Assembly (NCBI RefSeq): GCF_032854445.1
Contig: NC_088298.1
Span: 23,709,295 to 23,773,294, forward strand
Origin: Liolophura sinensis
Lineage: Eukaryota > Mollusca > Polyplacophora > Chitonida > Chitonidae
Direction of reading: 5' to 3'
Length of the DNA stretch: 64,000 bases
Part shown: in pieces, positions 46,701-58,700 of the stretch
Position numbering within the stretch: position 1 is the first letter of the stretch
Layout: each line of letters opens with the position of its first letter
Program-made: the position numbers and the translations under genes
Notes under the pieces: generated by a model
What the model saw: only the letters and a program-made list of their open reading frames with translations
Told to the model about the DNA's origin: nothing
The model's database searches: none

Positions 46701-49700
46701 AGCGCAGCCGGCTTCCAGCCTCAATTTCCACGTTTTTCTTCTGTATATTTACTTAACCTTTTCTCTGCTTTTTTTAAAACTTTGTTCTTCTTTTGTTTAA
46801 GGAAAGACAGGAAACATTTTTGCCCAGTCTTATACCCATGTTTTAATGTATCCCACTAGTATTTGACGATTTCTGACCGGAAACACAACAAAAATCATGT
46901 CACTTTAATTGACAATCAAATGACGTTTTAATGGAGAAAGATTAACAACATCTGGGGTCTGCTAAAACAGCTGTAACATGGGCCTGGTGTAATGCTCTGG
47001 GCTCAGCTGTCCAAAAGTGTTTTAGCTGATACTCTTACTAAGTCATACTTTATATTTAAAATTTTAGCCAATCTCAGCAGCCAATGCAGTTCTCCAAAGT
47101 CAAAGTATAACAGCAGCAGTTTAGTTCATATTTTATACACTGGTACACATTTTTTTTTTTTATGCAAAGTTCAAAATTACAGGCTTATATTGAAGTTAAA
47201 TCAGTGCTAAGCAACCAGGGCCCAGGACAATACAGGGAGAGGGTAATGTCCCTAAAGCAACCGGGGCCCAGGACAATACAGGGAGAGGGTAATGTCCCTA
47301 AAGCAACATGACATAAACGGCAGAGTTACAAATTACAAAGTATTAACTGTTGTTGCCTTTGATTTAATTGTTCTCTTGAATGTTGCTCTATGCTCGGCAC
47401 CTTTTTCATCATTAATACACCACAGTGATCAGGTTTAAGGGTAGAGGAAGTACGCATGTGCCTGAAGTAATCCACTGGCCTTTGGCAACTTACTGGGGAA
47501 CTTTCCCACGTGTGACTAGAAGATAAGCTAGAACATAAGTGGAATTAGTGGACCGCTTATGGCAGCCATTACCCCCAGCAGCCTCCCCCCCCCCGCCCTT
47601 CCCCGGCCCGCAAACAGTGAGAGTAAGATAATCTTGAAATTCCTTTTTTGCCCCACTGGTGTAATGTGCAATAAACTCTAGGCCTGCCTGACTTAAGAAA
47701 AGGGCGGGGCAATGAATTACAACAGCTTTTTATTGCAGATATGCAGATACTTCTGCAGTATTTCTGAAATCCGACACGAGGCTACCAAACCTTCCCCTGC
47801 TCCACCCTGCAATAAAGCTCCGACAATCAGATTAAATTTCCTCAAAATAAACTACTATTTCTGTCCTTAAACTCGGGATAAGAGGCAGCTGGTGTTAAAA
47901 ACTTGGAGTTTTGACAGGAGAAAAGCCCTTGATCTCGCTTTTTACAGCTGGTATGTTTAGTTATCTAACCCTCTGGCTACTATCATGATCTCTATGGTAA
48001 CAATGCCACAGAATACTGTTCAAAAGTTAAGCCAGAGAATAGCCTGTAGGACAAGCTTAAGGACAATGTCCTTCCCCCTATAGCATTATGAAAGGGGCCA
48101 ACTGTTTGGTACAGTACAGAACAAACCTGCCATGAAAAATAACATCAGTTTATAATATCCTATCCAAATATCATATAGACTACAAATAATATATAGACTA
48201 CATGTATAGTACAATTTTTACTGCACAGTTCTCGGTACATTCATTTCCAGATGATTCTAAGTGTACATAATTAGATAAATAAGAATAAAGTCATCAACAA
48301 ATTTAGACTGATGTGTACATGATCAGGCCCAACAACGACATAACTCAATAATGCTGTCCACCGAGATTCCACATGAGCTAATCACTGACAGGCAAACACA
48401 TACACATGGAGTGATGCGAAAAAAAATGAGGTAATCCTAATTGAAGGTGAAAGCCTCTGGAAAATAATTGCCCTTGAGATAGGTTTATCATGGTAGTCTG
48501 GGTGTGGGGAGAAAACACTAGTGCACCCACAGTTAGTATATAAAACAATCAGAGGTTTGTTATGGTACACTGAATCGTCATAATAAAAAGGTCGTACTGA
48601 CATGAATATTCTTGAGTATGGCGTAAAACTCCAATGAGATAAATAACTGACATAAATAGGATGCTTACTGTTTGACTGTCTGCTTTTTGACATTGTTTCC
48701 AGCATTAATTTCAGTCTATCACCTATCATTTGTTTAGCAGAATAGCCAAACAAGGCTTCATGTAAAACTGATACCTTGGTGAAAACATTCAATTGACATT
48801 ACGGCACAATATCACAAAACTAATAGTCTTATTTGTTTAGCAGAACTGCTACAAATGGACATATTTCTAGTGAATGTGGCACGCTTACTGTTCACTCCTA
48901 TGTTTACTTGCATCTTGTTGAACACTGGTTTACACATTATTTCAGTCAAATCACCGTGGCATTCCTTTTCAAATGGCTGTTCCCAAAGCTGACATATGCC
49001 TAATGAATGACGTGCTTGTTGTCTATTTGATTGTCCTTCAGTTATAAAATCGAATCCGACAATATTTCCTTTATATCATGGAGGTACCTCCTTTTTTAGC
49101 TGGTCCCATCACGCTTAGACCGTCCTTATGAAATGAGGCACTTAGCCTTTACATCTTACAATTTCAACCATTCAAACCCCCTGATGTGTACAGAATAAAC
49201 TTCTCAAAGACAGAATCAAGTCTTAAATGGTTAACATATGTAATTGAGTTTTATGGTTAAACTTTATCATTGTGTAAATGGCACAACGTGTCACAACGTC
49301 CACCCCACGTGTCAACGTCCACCCCACGTATCAATGTCCACCCCATGTGTCAACACCCACCCACTTAACAGGTCATCCAATTTCACTCCAGTCATACCTA
49401 GTTCTTACTTTACTATAATGACTCGCAGCTTTAAAACTACATACAAATATGAAGCTGAACCTTTTCCATAGCCCATCACCTATTTCTCCAATTGCATTCT
49501 TGCTTTCATACACTGACTGGGAAGGAAATGGTGCCTGCTCATTCTGTTTCACAACGAGTTTTGAAACGACAATTCTGATTGGGGCTAAGATTTGACCGCT
49601 TCATTTACACGGGCTATTGGACATGCTTAATGGTGTTTCTTCAGATCCTGTAGTAAGCTAGCAGATCAGTAAAGGGATCACTGACAAGGTATAGTGAGCT

Positions 49701-52700
49701 ATGTGTAGTTGAAGGAATACTGAGTTGAAATTTTAGACATGTAGTAAAATAAAACTTGGTCTTAGCTGCCTACATGGATACCATGGCAACAGTGAACTCT
49801 AAATGGTATAATTAACAAATACATAAAAAGGAATTACAAAGCAAAGATTATGTTTCTATGACAAATGAAGAAAATTATACCCCACAATTTTGTAAAAAAA
49901 ATTTCATTTTGGAGGTATATTTACACCTGTTAATTATGCTTCTATATTATGCATATTTTCTATCAATGGTCAGATTTTTTCAGAAATTACGTCATCATTG
50001 ATCCTGCTCTGAACTCGGTGAACACCCCCAAAGTGCCACGAGCCCAGTGAACCGTGTCACTACAGTGTGGGCAAGGTGGCATGTACACAGATACTGCATG
50101 GCGTCTTCTGGCCAGCTACGTGCCCCCTCCATGCTCCTACACCTGCCCCTATTCAGTCTCTTCGCCCCAATTTGGCCAGACCTGTTCGGTCTGTCCCACA
50201 GAGTTCTTTTTAAACAGGGATCATCTCTGATGTCACCACTGGCAGATTCTTCTCTATGTACATATGCTCTGTACACACTTTTCATAAATATCATCTGTGA
50301 GGGCTCCATTTCACACGCCTTCCTATCCCAGAGAAGATAAATACGTTCACCAATTTCTAGATTTCTTGACAACAGGTGAACAGATATTAATCGACCATAC
50401 CCTTAATTACAATGGTTAATCAAGGCAATTAACTAACGACACACTCACCTCTCCTAGGTGGGAGTCGGCACACTGGCCCTTTGTATCTGGGTTTGCTATG
50501 ACCACCTTAACACCAGGTAGCAACTGCAGAGAAGATCAAAGAGAGACAGGTGAGGACAATCAAACGTGGACATATAAACATCATATGTACATGTAACAAA
50601 TTACTTGTCCCCAAGCACCATGGCTTCAGCTGAATTAGATAAAACAAATGCAGTGATGTTAATCACAACCTATAATTAGTTAGGCCTAGAATTACTCATA
50701 GCATAAACCTACCTTGCCAGACTCCATGAGGCACAAGCTGTGAGGACTCCCTTTCTCCACCAGGGTGACCCGGTCGTTCCTCAGGGCCCTCATATCAACA
50801 TACACCGTTGTGGGCTCGGGACTGGAAGCACCCTGGACACCAGAAACATGTGAACTTCATAACCAGAACTTCAGCAAAATCACCAAGGGCATGTTCAATA
50901 CTTACTGTGTTGAACATAAACAAAACTACTTATTTTTCTATCTCATACCAATATGAGATATTTGTTTAATTGAGTCATATTGATGTTTTAACCACAATCA
51001 ACAAATTTAATTGACTGACTGACTGGTTTTATTTATTTGGTTGATTAATTTACATAGAACTCAAGAATATTTCACTTAAAAAACAATGCCCTTACCCTAA
51101 TGAGGTGTACCTGAGGTACAACTGATGTGTATCCGAGGTACACTTGAGGTACACACAGTTAAGGTATTGTTGAGGTCTATCTGAGGTACTAATTATACAA
51201 ATTTGCACCTCAAGTATCCCTTAAGAATATCTTGGGTAAAAAAGGATGTCTGCGGTGTACCTGAGGTGTACCTGAGGTGTACCCGAGGTGTACCTGGGGC
51301 GTACCTTGGGTGTACCTGAGGTATGGCAGGAGGTATATGCATGGCCAGTATAATGGTTGGAGGAAACTGGGTGGAAAACGACTACTGTCCGTAGTTTGCT
51401 GGAAGACCTTCTCATGTATGACCAGAGAGGATGTCATGCAGCACGTGCTGGACTTTACTGATTAGTTTTCACGCCATTTTAAGAACTTGTACTGAGTCAA
51501 TGTCTGCTGTGGCTTTAATACGATTATCATGAACAGCGCTTTATCAAGCAGATTTCATACCTGCAGACCTATGGCTACGTTGACACGGCATCCAAAACTC
51601 GTGCTGACCGCCCTCGGAGACAAGCCCAAGTTAGCAAAGAGTTTGGTGAAGGATGTGGTCAGTTGTATCCTTGGGCGCTCCTCAGCAATGACGCAACACG
51701 TGCGTACACAGCCCAAGTTCACTCCTCTTGACTGGAAACAACATCAAAGGGTTATTAGCTTTCAAAGTGCAACATTCTCTATTTCCTTAATCTTGAACAC
51801 ATTCAAATATTTTGGAGCCTAACACAAGCTTTTCAGCAATGTAACACAATATTTTTTTCACTTTTTGACGAATTTTTGGACAACCATCTTTTAACACAAT
51901 CATGTTCAGAATTTATATTTCACTCTAAAATGCAAAACTTATGCATGGATTAAGGTGGTTTTTGAACTTGATCAGAGAGCTTACTAAAGGAACCTGCCCC
52001 CGAAAGTGATGAAGGTTAGATAGTTTTTACAGATTTGAAGCAGGTATGCCAAATAAACTATAGTGGGACACACTGACAGACACACCCAATTAATATTCCT
52101 TGCTTTTGTGGGACAGTGGGATAAAAGTGCAATCACAAGGTTTTGTTCAAATGAGCCCTGAGTGAGATACAGGTGTTAGTCAGTGTAACATACAAACCCT
52201 TTGTAAAAATGAGCCCTGAGTGAGATACAGGTGTTAGTCAGTGTAACATACAAACCTATTGTTCAAATGAGCCATGAGTGAGCTAAGTGTTAGTCAGTGT
52301 AACCTACAAACCTACTGTTCAAATGAGCCCTGAGTGAGCTAAGTGTTAGTTAGTGTAACCTACAAACCTATTGTTCAAATGAGCCATAAGTGAGATACAT
52401 GTGTTAGTCAGTGTAACATACAAACCCTCTGTTCAAATGAGCCATGAGTGAGATACAGGTGTTAGTCAGTGTAACATACACACCAATTGTTCAAATGAGC
52501 CCTGAGTGAGATACAGGTGTTATTCAGTGTAACATACAAACCCTTTGTTCAAATGAGCCCTGAGTGAGATACAGGTGTTATTCAGTGTAACATACAAACC
52601 CTTTGTTCAAATGAGCCCTGAGTGAGATACAGGTGTTAGTCAGTGTAACATACAAACCCTTTGTTCAAATGAGCCCTGAGTGAGATACAGGTGTTATTCA

Positions 52701-55700
52701 GTGTAACATACAAACCTTTCGTTCAAATGAGCCATGAGTGAGATACAGGTCTTAGTCAGTGTAACATACAAACCTTTTGTTCAAATGAGCCATGAGTGAG
52801 ATAAGTGTTAGTCAGTGTAACCTACAAACCTTTAATGTCAGTGTGGAGGTTCCCAAGCCTCTAGTACAGAGCTCCATCACACCGTAGGAGCAGAATGTGT
52901 CCCGCACTAGGGGGGAAAAGGGTAAAAAAGGTCATTAACAAATAGTTTTCCAATCCATTGGCAATTCTGAATGTATTGCATTATTCTGTTTTTTTGTTTT
53001 TTTTTTCGATTTGTGTTTAAGCCGTACTCAAGGATAGTTCACTCATCCGATGGCGGCCAGCATTATGGTAGGGGGAAACCGGGCAGAACCCAGGGCAAAC
53101 CCACCAGCATCCGCAGGTTGCTGACAGACCTTCCCTCACATACAGCCAGAGAGGAAGACAGCATAAGCTGGAGACCGCATTGGTGAGAGGCTCGTGGGTC
53201 ATAGTGCCATGCTGGCATGCCAAACCACTTGGCTACTGAGGCCCCTATCTATGTTTAACTGTTCATTTATATAATGGTAGTCAGTTTTACAGGTGGGGAA
53301 AACCGGTGTGCCAGCGGTGTGCCACCGACCTTTGGCAAGATACAAAACTACACACTATCTTGCTAGAGGACAAGCAATATTGTGTGATGCATTAAAGTTT
53401 TTTTCAAATGCACGGGAACCCACAAACTCATTGTCAATGGTAGGGATTGAACCCTCATCATTCGTCCAAAATCAGCTCCTGATTTTGCAAATAAAAAATC
53501 TACACTTGAAAGTGCTTTCTGGAACTATATGTTAAATTCAGAAATCCAGAAGAAGTGAAACTTGTGTGTTTTTCATCTGATTAGAATTGTTATGCCTTAT
53601 AAAAGAATGTTTCACTTGAATTATGACATGCAGGTTTACGGGTGGAGAAAACTCCCCAACTGAGATAGCCAGGCAATGGACAAAGCACCTGACTTAATGC
53701 TTTAGCCAAAATCATGCAAGACTACATGAAAACGCACAGATGGAATTTTTTGTCATCAAAGGTAAAAAAAATCCTTATGCGTTATGTGACTAGTAAAAAA
53801 TGTTCCTTTGTTGAAATTGACTTACTGATCATCTCTATCACCTTTTTTCAGAGGTACAAATGACTCCTCTTTCCTTTAGAAACTTCTCAAGATCACAAAT
53901 ATTTAGCTTCTCAATTTTCTTTATTAGTCCACTCCAAATTATTTTAAGACACTTTTTTCAGATGCTCGTGTTATAGTGAAGATGATAAAAATAGCTGTCT
54001 AACATTTTCCACAGGTCCGGTTTTACTTTTTCTACCTTCAAAGATACAGAGTTCAACCTCAAAACTCCCACATTAAAACAGGTAAACCTGAAAGTTCCCT
54101 GAAATTGGTGCTGACCTACATCTCTCGTGACCTAATGATTCAAAGGGAAACCAATGACACGACCTGCTTCCAGACAGCCTTGGGCATGCCTTACCTTTAT
54201 ACTGGCTGACGGCGGAGAGCCAGACTGCAGGGTTAAGCTCCACTTCAGATGGGGCTATCAGGATGGAATGATGGCCGGAGAAAATACTGCAAGGGAAAAC
54301 AGAGAGAATAAGTCAGTATTATCAAATGTTTTCAAATCATCTGTGTTTGAATCAAACATTCGAAACTTAGTCAGATACAAGTAACTTAGGACAAAGGCTA
54401 ACAGTGGCAGTTGTAATTGATTCATTTACTTGGTGATTTACTTGGTGCTACTGGTGTTTTTTAATGCCTTACTCAAGAATATTTCACTTATACATCGATG
54501 GCTAGCATTATGGTGGAAGGAAACTGAGCAGAGCTTGGGGGAAGCCCATGATCATCTGCAAGTTGCTGGCAGACCTTCCCATGTACAGTCGGAGAGAAAG
54601 CCAGCATGAGCTGGACTTGAACTCACAGTGACCGTATTGGTGGCCAGGCTCACCATGGGAGACTCCTGGGTCATTGGAATGCGCTGGCAGTGCAAACACC
54701 CTCGGCCACAGAGGCCTGGACTGTCTGTGAGGAAAATCGTCCAATTTGCTCAAATCCTCAAAACAACGGCTAGCAATTTTTTTTACAATATTATCTATGA
54801 ACACAATTTTCCAGGCTTGCCCCAATTCTGTTCAACAATGGGTCACAGTGTGATGTTTTCCCAATATCGTCTGAGATCAATCTTCCAAATTTGCTGAGAT
54901 ACCATGCACGTGTGATAATGGCTACCACTATGATCTGTATGCATGCATATATATTATTTGATTGGTTTTTTTGGGATGTACTCAAGAATATTTCACTGAT
55001 GCAATGGCGGCCAGCATTATGGTGGAAGGAAATCAGGCAGAACGCAGGGAAATCAGGACGAGCCCCAGCTTTCTCAGACCTTCTCATGTACCGCTGTCTA
55101 TGAATCACCTTAGACAGTATGCTGTTCCTAACAATGTGATCTTTTTCCAAGATTGAGAATGTTAACTTTAACAAGAATTCAATGGGTAAGAATATGCTCC
55201 TTCCGCAACACCTTGTGTGAGAAGGGTCTGTCTTACCTGCTCAGACACCATAGAACAAGCCCTAGTCCGCTGTATGGATCCAGACAGAGGGCTACATCTC
55301 GGGACGGGTACAGCTCACATTGCAGCTTCTGAGAACGGCACAATGCAGTTGCAGCTGCGTGCGACATCTGCAGATTAACCAACACATAGATGTAGCAAGA
55401 CATTCCTGGAGTTGTAATTGTTGTCCCTTGAGTATTGTTACAGCTATAAACATGTTGCATTTATTTAAATTTTCAAAAAGATTTCACTGACACGATGGTG
55501 GCCAGGATTATGGTGGGAGAAATCCTGAAAGAGCACGGGGTAAACCCACGACCATCTGCAGGTTGCTGTCAGACTTTCTCGCGTACAAACAGAGAGGACG
55601 ACAGCAACCGTATTGGCTCTCGAGTCTTTATGCTGTGCTGCTATGCAAACCCACTTGACCACGGAGGCTCACTAAACATTTTACAACTGAGGGAACAATA

Positions 55701-58700
55701 TTTACTTTAACAAATTTGATTTGTGTTTTACGCCATACTCAAGAATATTTCACTTATACGATGGCAGCCAGCATTGCGGTGGGAGGAAACCCGGGAAAGC
55801 CCTGGGGGAAACCTATGATAATCCGCAGGTTGCTGACAGACTTTCACACGTACGGCTGGATAGGAAGCCAGCATGAGCTGGACTTGAACTCACAGGTGAG
55901 GGTCTCCTGTGTCATAGCACTGTGCTAGCGTGCTAACCCCTTCACCTAAGGTAAAATCTTACTTCCTTGATTTGTCTCTAAAATGCATTTTTTGAGTCAA
56001 TGTTTATGAAATATACAATATTTATATTTTATTTTTATTATGAATCAATTAACTTAAATCAGAGACTAAACCTGCTAAAAACTAATTTGGTTAGCAGGCT
56101 CGGATTGGCCAGCTTGGCCAATACTTAAGAGACCATACTTAAGAGTCATATTTACAATTACTGCAATCCAATGATTACACGGCCTCACCTTGACCCCAGC
56201 CAGCATGCCAGTTGTCGACACGCTGAAGTCCAGATAACAGATCATCTCTGGTGTGGGGGCGCGGTAAATCGCCGCCAGTTTCTTTTTCGGCAAATCGTCC
56301 GTGTCGAGTATTGTTGGCCAAGATTTAGGATCCACAACGCTTGCTGCATCCTGAAAAGGACAACACGTATGATGTGTGTTCTTATAATGGATGGATCCAA
56401 TACATCTTTGTCCCATCAACCCTTCTCACAACAACGTTACTTGTCATTTCATTCCCGGTAAAAGCAAGACTGAACATTTGCAATCAATGTGTGGGACATC
56501 CGGCTGACCTATTTGCAACAATGCTGCTTATGATTGGTCAGTTGAGTGTTCTTGATTGACAGTTTGGAAAGGTCTATTCAAGAGTTGCCACAGATAATTC
56601 AAAACAAAAAATCTTGACCTTCATGACTAAATCTGACAAAAATTCATAGCTTTTCATGACCAAATCCCAAGATATGAATCATTTTGCAATATATGGTAAA
56701 TATCACACGCCCAGAATATTCACACACACATCCATGATAGAATATTCTCCTCGAGTTATTGTAACTCAATCATGCAAATCCTGAGCTCACTTCACTTACA
56801 GAAGTGTTTGAGACACCACTTGCACATGTGCTTACTAACACTGCTTTTAAAGTTATGACATCAGCTGCACTTATCATAGGTGGGCCACCAATATTAGTAC
56901 AGGCGCTTTTAAATTACTGCAGGCGCTTCTAACTTACTGTATGCGCTTCTAAATGACTGCAGGTGCTTCTAACTTACTGCATGCGCTTCTAAATTACTGA
57001 ATGCACAACAGCCTAGATTTGTTGATGGTACAAGCTCCAATGGAATACTATTGTCAGTAGTGAACTGTGAGCCACGGTCAGAATCCTTAAAAATGACTAC
57101 CATGTCAGAATCAATCATTACCATTTTGCTCACACATTTTTTTGAAAAATTTCCATCATTTCACTAAGCTAACAAATGTCAACAAGATGACGAATTTCAT
57201 AAATTTCAAAAATCTTAAACATCAGTCACCTCTTGCACTATTTTTCATGTTTTTTTCCTCCATGTATATAATGGGTGTACTAGATCTTGGGGTTATCCTA
57301 CTGTACCTTTGTTTTCAGCAGTTTCCCATTGATACCGTTGGTGAGGATGGCCACAGACTTGCTGACCTCCACAATCATCTTGACCGTTGGCAGTGTGGTG
57401 GCTAAGTTCTGTTGGTGGGGAGGTCGGACGGTAACGGGGACCATGCCTAGAACGAGCAATATAATTCACAGATACTTTTAATATACACCACATTAAAGTG
57501 TGCAAAACTTATGTCAAGATTCAGGTTGTCTTTGAATTGATTTGAGGGGCGACTAAATGCTATTCAAAATATACTTGACGCACTTAATGCCACAAACTAT
57601 GGGGACAATTCCACAATGACATTTCTGACTCTGTAGTCAAAATCTAAAATGTCACAATGTTTTTACCTCTGTAATGGAAGTTGAAATCTTGACACATTTG
57701 TCTTAAGATAACATGGATGAGGTGGACAAAAGTTTAATTTAGAGGGTTCAAAAGGAAGTTCCGAAACCATATTTCAAATTCCAGTCAAGACTGGCTCTGT
57801 GGAATCCGCCCCCAAAGACCCAAACAAGATCAATCTTGTCAAGCAACAGTAGACTGAGCCGAGCATCAGATCTACATCGGATCATTACCTGGTGGACCCA
57901 AATTACGGAAACCTTAAATACTGTCTTTCACCTCATTTAAGCATTTTCCAAGTGACACACTTTGCTTTATTCCAACTTACTCATCCACCTTAATGAAAGA
58001 ATTTTTGTGAAGTGATTACTTTCTTGCAAAAAAAACTTCAGAGCTGGCGTCAAAAGTATCACTGGTCAAACGGAAATTTGAAAAAAAAAAAAAAAATTAT
58101 TTTATTTATATGAAATATCTCCTTATTTTTACTAATATTTTAGGCCTTGATTACGTTCAAGGGTGGAGGAAATTGAGAAGTTTCAGCAAGGCACACTTTC
58201 ACTTTGCCAGTTATCTTAAAAAAACCTCTTAATGAGACCAAAGATGAGCCAGTACAATTCTAAGCTACATTCAATAGCTCTGAGAGTGTAGACAAAATGA
58301 CCAGTCAGGTTTGAACTCTGTTTCACTGTTGTACATACCCACATAGAGGCATCCGTAAAAGGAACAGATAAGATCAACACCTGAAAACAGAGGAAAGCAA
58401 AAAATTATCATTGTCAATTCTACAAAATCAACCCTGACTGTTGAGCTGTACACTGTATGGTAGAAATTCCTCTGGGCATCCGGCAATACTGGTCCTTGAT
58501 TTCAGATTTCTTTCTTGTTTTACCAAAAAACTAATTTTGACAATTACATACATGTGCAATTACAACAGCTGAAAATACAGAATGCTTTCCATTTTCAGTC
58601 AAAAAAGTTTGGGATACTATCCTTTATTTGTTTGACTTTGTTTTATGCTGTACTCAAAGAACATTTCACTTATACGATGGCATCCAGCAATATGATGGGA

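Noticed and set aside
46438-46731. Minus-strand frame of 97 residues as a possible extra DIP2 exon
   Set aside because: Flanking exons join seamlessly without it, it resembles no part of DIP2, and no matching splice sites were found.
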